64,000 nt of DNA from Bacillus sp. FJAT-18017 (GTDB lineage Bacteria; Bacillota; Bacilli; Bacillales; Cytobacillaceae). This document shows, one piece after another, positions 43,833 to 51,768 of the stretch. The position numbers were made by a program, and so were the translations under genes. The DNA is taken from assembly GCF_001278805.1 (NCBI RefSeq), contig NZ_CP012602.1, forward strand, positions 413,001 through 477,000, read 5' to 3'. The notes under the pieces are model-generated. The model was given only the letters and a program-made list of their open reading frames with translations, did no database searches and was not told the origin of the DNA. Position 1 is the first letter of the stretch. Each line of letters begins with the position of its first letter.

Positions 43833-44882
43833 ATGGATCAGCCAATAGTAAATGTTGCCGTGATGGGAAGCTGCGTGACTAGGGACAATTTCAATTCAAA
43901 GTTCAACCCATATTATAAAGATATCTATGACTGTGTGCTGACCCAAAATCAGACATCTCTTATTAGCTTGATGTCCAAACCCACTATGTTTAAGGAAGAA
44001 TATGTAGAAGGAATGGGCAAATACGAAGCATGGAATGTACGGTCAGACTTAAATAAAGAGTTCCTTGAACAAATGAAGGAACTTCAGCCAGACTATTGTA
44101 TTCTCGACTTTTTCGGCGATATACACTTCGGGGTCCTTGAGCTTGAGGATGGACGTTACATTACAAATAATCGCTGGATGCTATGGAAGACAAGCTACTA
44201 TAAGGACTTGAAGGAAACAGACAAGATGATAGAGCTTAAAATCGAAAAGGATACTGAACGCTATCTGAAGCTTTGGAAGGAGCATGCAGATCGATTTTTT
44301 GCTTTTATGAAAAGTGAAGTTCCAAATTGCGGAATTATTGTACATAAGGCTAGAAACGCCGAAACATATATCACGGATTGTGTGAGAAAACCTTTGAGCA
44401 CCTCAGGCAAGGTAATGAATATGGACGTCAAGCGCATGAATGAACTTTGGGATGAGCTTGATGATTATATAGTTGAAAAGTACGGTGTGCATACAATCGA
44501 TTTGAGGCATCGCGACCTGGCCAGCTTTACAGAGCACCCATGGGGTCCATTTTATGTACATTACACAATGGATTATTACCCGGAGTTTCTTGATAGACTT
44601 AATAAGATTGTCCTCTTCGACAGGGTTGGGGAGCAGGGACTGCCAGGGAAAATTGTGAAAAACCTCCTTGTACTTGACGAGGAACGGGCAATTGGACAGC
44701 CCGATTCCAAGGAACAAGGATATGCATCCTTGACAGAACAATTGGAAAAAACAAAGTCAGAGCTTGCAAAAGCCAGAAAGAAGCTAAACCGATTTGAAAC
44801 GGAGACTGTCTTCAAGTTTGCAAAACGGAAACTGAAAAAGTATAAAGCCATAAGGAAAGCTTATAAGTTACTAAAGGAATAG
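43833..44882 (+). CDS. DUF6270 domain protein, solo
   Basis: A 349-residue protein. The DUF6270-type domain spans about 5-275: it opens with VAVMGSCVTRDNFNSKFNP, where the GSC corner resembles the nucleophile block of SGNH hydrolases, has a central LDFFGDIHFGV strand, and ends in HPWGPFYVHYTMDYYPEFLDRL, which could supply a His. A coiled coil and basic tail (about 300-349) follow. Start ATG 43833 is eight bases after AAGGAG; the earlier ATG 43809 has none. No signal peptide. The same domain is fused into the protein at 51769. Catalysis is inferred, not shown. Confidence 0.75.
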   Translation: MDQPIVNVAVMGSCVTRDNFNSKFNPYYKDIYDCVLTQNQTSLISLMSKPTMFKEEYVEGMGKYEAWNVRSDLNKEFLEQMKELQPDYCILDFFGDIHFGVLELEDGRYITNNRWMLWKTSYYKDLKETDKMIELKIEKDTERYLKLWKEHADRFFAFMKSEVPNCGIIVHKARNAETYITDCVRKPLSTSGKVMNMDVKRMNELWDELDDYIVEKYGVHTIDLRHRDLASFTEHPWGPFYVHYTMDYYPEFLDRLNKIVLFDRVGEQGLPGKIVKNLLVLDEERAIGQPDSKEQGYASLTEQLEKTKSELAKARKKLNRFETETVFKFAKRKLKKYKAIRKAYKLLKE

Positions 44883-44885
44883 AAC

Positions 44886-44924
44886 AAAACGCCTGCAGAA
44901 CTCTACAGGCGTTTTAGTTTTTGT
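44886..44924. terminator. Terminator between DUF6270 gene and rsbR-like gene
   Basis: AAAACGCCTG pairs with CAGGCGTTTT; A and T runs on both sides suit both convergent transcripts. Confidence 0.85.
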
Positions 44925-45758
44925 TTATTTTTTATGTACGCCAAGTTCCATGAGTGCCTGCTGCATGCTGGCTCTTGTTTTAATACCTGTAAAATCCAAT
45001 CCGAGACTGACGATGGTTTGCGAGATTTCAGGCCGAATGCCGGTCACAATTGCCTGAACACCTGTAAGCCTTAGAGCATTGAAAATCTGGAATAGCTGGT
45101 CGGCCACCATTGTATCGATGATAGGTACACCGGAAACATCAAATATTATCTGACGGACATTCAGTTTGGCGCTCTCAGTTAAGGAGACATCCATGATCAG
45201 CCTTGCGCGGCGGGTGTCAATTGAGCCGACGAGGGGCACAACGGCTATACCCTCGACAATCGGAACGACCGGTACAGACAGCTCCTCAAGAGCAGTATAG
45301 GCAACATCCATAAGCCTATTTGTATGGACCTCGAATTCCTCGCCTATGACACTGCATACGCGGTCTAATAAAGGGTCGAGTATTTTAGAGACATCGAGCA
45401 TCGTAATCGCTGCAAATTTCTTTTTCTCAAGTTCTTCGGTAAAAACGTCCCAAATCACAGTCCGGAAAAATGCTACGCTCCTAAGGGAGTCTGTTAGGGA
45501 AATGGAATACAGGATGGCGTAACCTGCTGCTTTCTTGCTCCATTCCTCAACCTTGTCGTATATAGGAGCAGTATTCAAAAGCGCCTCACCAAGCAGATGG
45601 ACAAGTTCTGAGTAAAATTCCAGTTGTTTTTCACCGGGAAGTAAGGTAGCAGGGAGATCAAATGTATCATTTTTATCAATATTTATGATGACGTTTTTAG
45701 CTATTACACGGTCATTCGCCATAATTTTATTGCCTATATACTGCAATTCATCCTTCAC
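44925..45758 (-). CDS. RsbR-type STAS domain protein
   Basis: A 277-residue protein with an N-terminal helical sensor domain (about 30-155, with YSELVHLLGEALL and VSKILDPLLDRVCSVIGEEF) and a C-terminal STAS domain (about 160-273: VPIVEGIAVVPLVGSIDTRRA). RsbR paralogues form stressosomes with RsbS and control RsbT and hence sigma-B. The STAS loop reads DVSGVPIIDTMVADQL, containing the usual phosphorylatable Thr position. Start GTG 45758 is eight bases after GGGAGGAG. The sensor domain resembles that of the kinase at 46809. Confidence 0.85.
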   Translation of the reverse strand: MKDELQYIGNKIMANDRVIAKNVIINIDKNDTFDLPATLLPGEKQLEFYSELVHLLGEALLNTAPIYDKVEEWSKKAAGYAILYSISLTDSLRSVAFFRTVIWDVFTEELEKKKFAAITMLDVSKILDPLLDRVCSVIGEEFEVHTNRLMDVAYTALEELSVPVVPIVEGIAVVPLVGSIDTRRARLIMDVSLTESAKLNVRQIIFDVSGVPIIDTMVADQLFQIFNALRLTGVQAIVTGIRPEISQTIVSLGLDFTGIKTRASMQQALMELGVHKK

Positions 45759-45859
45759 TGACTAAGCTCCTCCCAAATAGTTCCTATACTTATCATATAG
45801 TATTGTCCTTGAATCCCGCAAAATAAATACCTTTTACTTTTCTAACAATGCTTATTTTT

Positions 45860-45893
45860 ATAAAAATTAAATAGGCAGCTTTGACGGCTGCCT
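45860..45893 (-). terminator. Minus-strand terminator upstream of the rsbR-like gene
   Basis: On the minus strand AGGCAGC pairs with GCTGCCT and is followed by ATTTAATTTTTA. It would end transcripts of the microprotein gene at 46010. A further hairpin GTATCTC/GAGATAC lies at 45924-45944. Confidence 0.6.
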
Positions 45894-46009
45894 TTGTCTT
45901 CATAATAGAAGCGGTGCTTTTAGGTATCTCGCTGATTGAGATACAGAAAACCACCTGCCTGGTAATTTAGTAAGTTTATTATACATAGTTTGGTTTGGGC
46001 GCGAGCTTA

Positions 46010-46099
46010 TTATCGTTTAAAACGGTTGCTGAGTACCTTTAATAAAAATTGCTTTTCTTCAGCGGTAAGCATTCTCCAGTTTTTGACTTGAATTTTCAC
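46010..46099 (-). CDS. 29-residue microprotein, copy 1
   Basis: GTG 46099 to TAA 46010 encodes a basic peptide whose core is WRMLTAEEKQFLLKVL. A strong ribosome site GGGAGGG sits at proper distance (spacer AACTTTG). It shares 13 of the first 24 positions with the peptide encoded at 46376-46474, including W8 and EKQF, which is strong evidence that both are translated. Probably a single amphipathic helix; no signal peptide. No family known to me. Confidence 0.65.
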   Translation of the reverse strand: MKIQVKNWRMLTAEEKQFLLKVLSNRFKR

Positions 46100-46339
46100 C
46101 AAAGTTCCCTCCCCGTATTTCTTTATTGACATGAAAAAGTATGATTATGGCCGTTTGCTGTTCATTGTCTTTCTATGTATAACTATAGCGCTGCGAAAGG
46201 CGAATTTGAATATAAACCGTTCAACAAATACTGACTTTCCTACCTGTATAATGCGGGTGAAACTATGGATTTACGTATAGAATGAGCTGAATTGTGAAGA
46301 AATGCATGGGGAATTGCCGAATAGTGTCGGCTTGGTTGC

Positions 46340-46376
46340 AAAACGGGAGCAAAGGGCTGCGAAAAAGGCGCAGCCC
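46340..46376 (-). terminator. Terminator of microprotein gene copy 2
   Basis: GGGCTGCG pairs with CGCAGCCC on the minus strand, starting at the stop codon, followed by TTTGCTCCCGTTTT. Confidence 0.75.
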
Positions 46377-46474
46377 TACCCGTTTTTGATTCTCGAACTA
46401 TGGCTGATGGCCTTCAGGATGAATTGCTTTTCCCAAGCGGCCAATCTCTTCCAGCTGCCTGCCTTTATTTTCAT
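46376..46474 (-). CDS. 32-residue microprotein, copy 2
   Basis: ATG 46474 to TAG 46376 encodes a basic peptide with core WKRLAAWEKQFILKAI. AAGGAG lies nine bases upstream and a terminator starts right at the stop, so it appears to be an independent gene. Paralogue of the 46010-46099 peptide: both start (M)KI, have Trp at position 8, the EKQF motif and a Ser just after the helix. Located between the kinase and the RsbR-type gene on the same strand. Confidence 0.65.
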   Translation of the reverse strand: MKIKAGSWKRLAAWEKQFILKAISHSSRIKNG

Positions 46475-46769
46475 TCTCGCCCACTCCTTCATATAGAATG
46501 TATTGTTTCTTTATGGTGTAAGAAGGATGAAGGAACCAGAGATTCATCTCTTCCTGTGTTAGATGTTTACCGTCTTTTTAGCCGGAATAAACAAAAAAGA
46601 GTTCCTCAAAAACAGAGGGAATCGGACAAGGTAAGCCTTATATGGACAAGGGATGGGTGCTCTCTGGAGAAGAAGATAGCGAATTTGGATAGACCAATGG
46701 AGAATTTGCCGAAATAATTTTGAGTAAAAGTATGAGTAAAGGTGGCAGTGGAGATGTTTAAATGGAAAA
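46475..46769. other. Upstream region of the microprotein gene
   Basis: No supported gene. Plus-strand open frames here lack ribosome sites and are antisense to the regulatory region. No clear promoter identified. Confidence 0.35.
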
Positions 46770-46808
46770 TAAAAAGACCAAGGCTTTTGTCTCCAAAAAC
46801 CTGGCCTC
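46770..46808 (-). terminator. Terminator after the histidine kinase gene
   Basis: On the minus strand AGGCCAGGTTTTT pairs with AAAAGCCTTGGTCT, followed by TTTTTATTTT, immediately after the stop. Confidence 0.75.
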
Positions 46809-48326
46809 TTATTGTATGCGCGGAAAAGTAAGTTTGAAGGTGGCCCCGGTATGAGGGCCATCACTTTTAACATCAATTCTGCCTTTATGATCCTGGATGA
46901 TTTTATAGGTCACCATCAGTCCCAAGCCATTTCCGGTTGATTTTGTCGTGAAAAAGGGTTCCCCTAGCTTCCTCAATTGTTCTTCCGTCATGCCGACCCC
47001 TGTATCTTTTATGGTTACCGATACTTCCGATGGCTGGATGTTCATCGATATATACACGAAACCGCCTGATGGGATTGCCTCAATAGCATTTTTCATTATA
47101 TTGAGAAACACTTGCTTTAACTGATTTTTCTCCCCGGAAATGATCACTGGTTCGTCAGGGAAATCAGTAATGAGAAGGACATTTCGCAGCAGTGCTTCCG
47201 GCTCAATGAATTTTGCAATGTTTTTCAGGATTTCGGTCAGATTGCACTGAGTAAAATCAGTCACATGAGGCCTTGCAAAAATCATGAAATCACTAACAAT
47301 CGAGTTGATCCTGTCGATTTCATCCAAGATTGTCTTAGTAAAGACCGTCTCCTTTGTTGTTTCTGTTAACAATTGGACAAAGCCTTTAATGGTCGTTAAT
47401 GGATTGCGGATTTCGTGGGCAAAGCCAGCTGCGAGTTCGCCTACCATCGACAGCTTTTCTGCTTTTAGAAGCGTTTCCTCGGTACGTTTCTTCTCTGTTA
47501 TATCGTATTGGATGGAGATGTGCTTATATTTCCTGCCTGCTTTATCAATGAAGGGAATGATTGTGGTATCTGTCCAATAGGTTGTTCCGTCTTTCGCTTT
47601 GTTCAAGATCTCTCCGTTCCAGACCTTTCCCGCACTTAAATCATTCCAGACGTCGTCGAAATAGCCTTTAGGGTGATAGCCGGAATTAAGAATATAGGGG
47701 GTTTTCCCAATTAATTCGTCCTTGGAAAATTTAGATACCTCACAAAATTTTTCGTTAACGTAAATGTATGCATCATTTTCATCCATGACAGCGAAAATTG
47801 TTGCTTCGTTTAGAGCCTTCTTAAGTTCAGCTAACTCTTTCAGAGTCATCCGCAGGTCCTCTGTTGACTCATCAAGGGCGTATTTTGTCGCGAAGAGGAT
47901 ATCGTTGTAATGGTTTATGACAGAGCTTAGTACTGCATTTAGAAGTGGATCCAGGAGTTTAATTGATTCGATAAAATATTCCCCTGTAAGCTTGTTTTCC
48001 TTTATTTCCGTTTCCATTAAGGTAATAATGGCAGACCGGGTTTTGTAAACAAGGCCGATACAAGTATCTAGGGATCCCGCAATACCGACAGATCGTTGGC
48101 CAAGGAGATTTGCGAATGAAAGTAAATCATTTTTAATGGAAGGATTATGTGTTGAGAGATACTCGCCAAGAAGATAGAAAAGGTATTTTTGCATATAGTG
48201 GGAATCGTCCAGGTGGTGGTACAGGACATTGTATTTGCTGCCGGTACCTGGCGTATCCAAATACTCAGCGAGCTCACCGCTGAGTTGTTTAATTTTACAG
48301 CCTAAATCATACATTTGACTGTTCAT
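46809..48326 (-). CDS. PAS-domain sensor histidine kinase with RsbR-like N-terminal domain
   Basis: A 505-residue soluble kinase with no transmembrane helix. The order is an N-terminal helical domain (about 45-150, with YLLGEYLS and SIKLLDPLLNAVLSSVINHY), a PAS domain plus PAC (about 165-280), HisKA with His304 in GFAHEIRNPLTTIKGF, and the ATPase with GVGMTEEQLRKLGEPFFTTK and GNGLGLMV. The catalytic part resembles KinA-type sporulation or stress kinases. No response regulator is adjacent, so it is an orphan that could feed Spo0F or another partner. Start ATG 48326 follows GGAGGAG. Confidence 0.9.
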   Translation of the reverse strand: MNSQMYDLGCKIKQLSGELAEYLDTPGTGSKYNVLYHHLDDSHYMQKYLFYLLGEYLSTHNPSIKNDLLSFANLLGQRSVGIAGSLDTCIGLVYKTRSAIITLMETEIKENKLTGEYFIESIKLLDPLLNAVLSSVINHYNDILFATKYALDESTEDLRMTLKELAELKKALNEATIFAVMDENDAYIYVNEKFCEVSKFSKDELIGKTPYILNSGYHPKGYFDDVWNDLSAGKVWNGEILNKAKDGTTYWTDTTIIPFIDKAGRKYKHISIQYDITEKKRTEETLLKAEKLSMVGELAAGFAHEIRNPLTTIKGFVQLLTETTKETVFTKTILDEIDRINSIVSDFMIFARPHVTDFTQCNLTEILKNIAKFIEPEALLRNVLLITDFPDEPVIISGEKNQLKQVFLNIMKNAIEAIPSGGFVYISMNIQPSEVSVTIKDTGVGMTEEQLRKLGEPFFTTKSTGNGLGLMVTYKIIQDHKGRIDVKSDGPHTGATFKLTFPRIQ

Positions 48327-48659
48327 GATACTCCTCCGGCTAAAATTATTCTACTTATCTATTCATTTAAGGATAACAGAAGTAGTTTGCAACGAATAGC
48401 TAAATAGTTACAATTTTCTAATTTAACTATAATGATACTCTGCATGGTTTGTAAATATTTGTATATCGATTTTCGCCATAAATTTAGTTTTTAGCTGCGC
48501 GGCTAAAATAAACACTATACGACATCCTTGGAGGGCTCTGCCGCTGCTTGATTCTTCTTACATTGAATCTTCTAATTTCATGCCTGCCGTTTTGTCGTTT
48601 TCCCTCACAATAATGAAAAATTTATAAAAAATAGGTCTTTTTCCCTGGGGTAGAGGACA
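48327..48659. other. Divergent intergenic region between the kinase and the CAP-domain gene
   Basis: No gene. Contains a hairpin TTTTAGC/GCTAAAA (about 48487-48507). Promoters for both divergent genes must lie here but I could not assign them securely. Confidence 0.4.
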
Positions 48660-48708
48660 AAAGACTCTAGCACGTTAACAAAGTAATAACTAGAATGTGA
48701 GAGTCTTT
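48660..48708 (+). promoter_or_regulatory. Long stem in the leader of the CAP-domain gene
   Basis: AAAGACTCT (48660-48668) and AGAGTCTTT (48700-48708) are perfectly complementary, with TCTAG/CTAGA as an inner extension. It lies about 17 bp before GGAGGT, so it may act as a 5'-UTR structure or as an attenuator. Confidence 0.5.
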
Positions 48709-48736
48709 CAAAAATCTTACATTTGGAGGTATCAGC

Positions 48737-49666
48737 TTGAAAAAGAAATTACTGTCGATTCTTATGTTTGCTGCTCTACTGACCGGAGCAGTGTTTTTTA
48801 TAGAGCCAGCTGAAAGCCATGCTGCAACTGCGACGATTAAACTAGGGGAAACAAAAGCCGCTGTAACAACAAAACTTGGAAAAGAAAAAAGGGTTTCAGC
48901 AAATGAATATAAATTGAATTGGTACACCTACCATAATTCATACAAAGACTACTACATGGTTAGTTACTTGAACGATAAGGTAACAGGAATTTACACAATG
49001 GACACAGATTATGCGATCTTCGGCATCCGTGTAGGATCGACCCTTACCCAAGTGAAAAAAGCACTCGGTACGCCAATTAAAGGCATACTTAAAGGAAGCA
49101 CAAACTATCTAGTCACTAATGACTCCAAAATGCAGACCTTCTATAAAAACGGTGCATACATCACCATATTCTTTGACTCCTATAACGATGGAAAAGTTAC
49201 AGGCATTCAAGTGTTATCAAGTACGATGGAAAAGAGGAAGGCGGCCAGATATGGCGTTTCGTCTACTTCATTGCGCTCCGGTTTTGAGCTGCAGCTATTC
49301 GACCTTGTAAATGCCGACCGTGTAAAAAGCGGCCTTAAAGTTCTTTTCTGGAGTGAAAAGGCAAGAAACTCGTCAAGGCTGCATAGCCAGGATATGGTTA
49401 CTAACAAGTTCTTTAGCCACACCAATCTTAAAGGAAAAACCCCTTTTGATAGAATGAAGGCGGCAGGCATCAGCTATTGGGCTGCGGGCGAGAACATTGC
49501 CTATGGGCAATCCAGCAGTATTTTTGCTCATGAATCATTAATGAATTCGATTGGGCACCGAAATAATATCTTGAATAAGAACTACACGCATCTTGGAACT
49601 GGTGTTGCGTTTAAGTCGGGGAGTTACACCCCGTATTATACTCAAAATTTTTATAAGGTGAGATAA
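48737..49666 (+). CDS. Secreted CAP/SCP-domain protein with CAP-associated N-terminal domain
   Basis: A 309-residue exported protein: signal peptide (cut after about residue 30, ESHAA), CAP-associated N-terminal domain (about 32-160, with IRVGSTLTQVKKALGTPI), and C-terminal CAP domain (about 185-308) with HSQDMVTNKFFSHTNLKGKTP, GENIAYG and GHRNNILNKNYTHLGTGV. These His/Glu positions form the CAP cavity. The biochemical role of bacterial CAP proteins is not settled. Start TTG 48737 follows GGAGGT by eight bases. Confidence 0.9.
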   Translation: MKKKLLSILMFAALLTGAVFFIEPAESHAATATIKLGETKAAVTTKLGKEKRVSANEYKLNWYTYHNSYKDYYMVSYLNDKVTGIYTMDTDYAIFGIRVGSTLTQVKKALGTPIKGILKGSTNYLVTNDSKMQTFYKNGAYITIFFDSYNDGKVTGIQVLSSTMEKRKAARYGVSSTSLRSGFELQLFDLVNADRVKSGLKVLFWSEKARNSSRLHSQDMVTNKFFSHTNLKGKTPFDRMKAAGISYWAAGENIAYGQSSSIFAHESLMNSIGHRNNILNKNYTHLGTGVAFKSGSYTPYYTQNFYKVR

Positions 49667-49672
49667 ATAGGT

Positions 49673-49706
49673 TAGCGGGCCTTCGCGATGAAAGCCTGCT
49701 ATTTTA
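49673..49706 (+). terminator. Weak terminator after the CAP gene
   Basis: TAGCGGGCCTT pairs imperfectly with AAAGCCTGCTA, followed by TTTTA. Confidence 0.55.
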
Positions 49707-49916
49707 CTGCAAATTTTGTAGAAAAATGTAGAAATTTGAAGATTAATATTAGTAGGATAATTTCATTATTTTACCAAAAGTTTATTTTAAAATAAAAATA
49801 CAACATTTATAATAATGTAGAATGTAAATTTATTGTAAATAAACTACGACTTTTGATGGATTCCACGTTCTTTAAAATAATCATAAGTGCTTATAGCATT
49901 TTGTGGAGGATGCAAA

Positions 49917-51698
49917 ATGAAAACTGTAACAACTGAGAAAAGGAATACCAGAGATTATATAGACCTTCTTATGAAAGAGAAGGATAGACAAGATGACAAG
50001 AATTGGTACAGTGTTGAGCATAATGTACTAGACTTAAGATTTAATGGCCCTACCCTAACCCTTGAGGGCTATTGTTATATTAATGATATCCCTATATTAA
50101 AATGTTTCGACGTAAAAAAGAGGCTTGTTTTATTTGATAGTAAACAAAAAAAGTATTGGAAGTTCATTTTGGAAGATATCACAGTTGATAATTTTTTATC
50201 TTTAGAAGAGGCAATCGACCCCCAGTACAGGTGGGCAGGATATAAGGGCACGATTGATCTTTCGAATGTTGAGAATAATATGCCTTTGAAGGAAGGCAAT
50301 TATGTAGCCCTGCTGGAAATTGTCATTTTTCAAAAGAACGATAAATTAGTTAAAAGAGTGCCCCTTGGTGATATCCGCAGGTACTTAAAAGATGGCTTCT
50401 ATACTTCGAAAATGGAACACTACTCTGCCAATTCGCAGCTGCTCTATAATGTAATGGCAAGATATGATTTGAATACGAAAAGTTTGCAAATCGAATCACA
50501 TAAAGTTAAATCGATTAATCCTAGTGAGCTTTATGGAGATATTAAAAATAAAACCGAAAAGCCGAATGCCTTTTATAGGCTTATGCGAACAAAAGGATTC
50601 ATGTTTTTTTATTACCTCTTCCACTTATTTCCCGTGAATAAGAGGAAAGTTTTATTTGCTTCAGACAGCAGGGACGAAGTAGGAGGCAACCTTAAGTTTG
50701 TTTACGATGAAATGAAAAAACAAAACCTAGACTATGAATATAGATTCATGTTCAAAGAAAATAGCTTTGTAAAGAAGTCGATTTTAGAGATTATTAGGCT
50801 TGCATATGACGCTGCTACATCAAAAGCAACTTTATTAGAAGAAAACTATCCGATGTTTTCTCAGTTGAGAATTAGGAAAAATACGGATCTGATTCAGCTT
50901 TGGCACGGCGCCGGTGCATTTAAAAAATTCGGATACAGCCGAATGGGACAGCCAGGCGGTCCCAAAATCACGTCCAAGGATCACAGGAATTATACGAAAG
51001 CGATAGTTAGTTCGAAAAATATCACTCCTCAATATGCAGAAGGATTTGATATAGATGAAGAAAAAATTATCCCTTTGGGAATACCGAGAACGGATATTTT
51101 TTTTGACGAGGAATACAAGGAATCAAAAAGGAAAGAGCTTTATGAAGCCTACCCATTTCTAAAGGGCAAGAAGGTTATTTTGTTCGCTCCTACGTTCAGG
51201 GGCAAGGGAAGAAAAGAGGCCCATTATCCTTTTGAAAATCTTGATTTTGAAAAACTTTATAAAAACCTTAAGGATGAATATGTTTTTCTTTTCAAGCTTC
51301 ATTTCATTGTCCTTAATAAGGTAACGATTCCTTACAAATATGCTGACTTCTTCTATGATTTTACGAGCTACAGGGAAGTTAATGATTTGTTGCTGATTAC
51401 GGATTTACTTATTACCGACTATTCATCCATCTGTTTTGAATTTTCACTGCTCGACAAACCCATTCTTTTCTATGCGTATGATGTTGAGAACTATATCAGC
51501 AAGCGTGGTTTTTATTTTGAATATCAAAGCTTCATCCCGGGCAGCCTTGTAAAAAATACTGACCAGATGGTTGCGAAAATTATTAAGAATGATTTTCAAA
51601 AAGAGAAAATTAAGCCATTCCGTGATTATTTCTTTGATTACCAGGATGGCAAGGCTAGTGAAAGAGTCGTGAATCATTTAATTAAAGGAATGGAATAG
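49917..51698 (+). CDS. CDP-glycerol:poly(glycerophosphate) glycerophosphotransferase family protein
   Basis: A 593-residue TagF/TagB-like enzyme. The N-terminal part (about 1-210) is beta-rich. The C-terminal part (about 240-590) is the glycerophosphotransferase domain with LIQLWHGAGAFKKFGY (catalytic His region), LFAPTFRGKGR and DLLITDYSSICFEFSLLDKPI. Such enzymes build or prime teichoic-acid chains from CDP-glycerol or CDP-ribitol at the inner membrane face; the exact polymer is not predictable here. Start ATG 49917 follows TGGAGGA. The region is clearly more A+T rich than its flanks. Confidence 0.9.
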   Translation: MKTVTTEKRNTRDYIDLLMKEKDRQDDKNWYSVEHNVLDLRFNGPTLTLEGYCYINDIPILKCFDVKKRLVLFDSKQKKYWKFILEDITVDNFLSLEEAIDPQYRWAGYKGTIDLSNVENNMPLKEGNYVALLEIVIFQKNDKLVKRVPLGDIRRYLKDGFYTSKMEHYSANSQLLYNVMARYDLNTKSLQIESHKVKSINPSELYGDIKNKTEKPNAFYRLMRTKGFMFFYYLFHLFPVNKRKVLFASDSRDEVGGNLKFVYDEMKKQNLDYEYRFMFKENSFVKKSILEIIRLAYDAATSKATLLEENYPMFSQLRIRKNTDLIQLWHGAGAFKKFGYSRMGQPGGPKITSKDHRNYTKAIVSSKNITPQYAEGFDIDEEKIIPLGIPRTDIFFDEEYKESKRKELYEAYPFLKGKKVILFAPTFRGKGRKEAHYPFENLDFEKLYKNLKDEYVFLFKLHFIVLNKVTIPYKYADFFYDFTSYREVNDLLLITDLLITDYSSICFEFSLLDKPILFYAYDVENYISKRGFYFEYQSFIPGSLVKNTDQMVAKIIKNDFQKEKIKPFRDYFFDYQDGKASERVVNHLIKGME

Positions 51699-51706
51699 AA
51701 TTGTCC

Positions 51707-51746
51707 AAATAAACACTTGCAGATTTATGTAAGTGTTTATTTTTGC
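51707..51746 (+). terminator. Terminator after the CDP-glycerol transferase gene
   Basis: AAATAAACACTT pairs perfectly with AAGTGTTTATTT, then TTGC. It separates this gene from the DUF6270 fusion gene, so any coupling of the two is only partial. Confidence 0.85.
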
Positions 51747-51768
51747 AAAGAAATTGAGGTGTAGAGAA

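Noticed and set aside
46302..46717. Plus-strand open frames across the kinase-microprotein gap
   Set aside because: They overlap the terminator and the microprotein gene on the other strand and have no ribosome sites.
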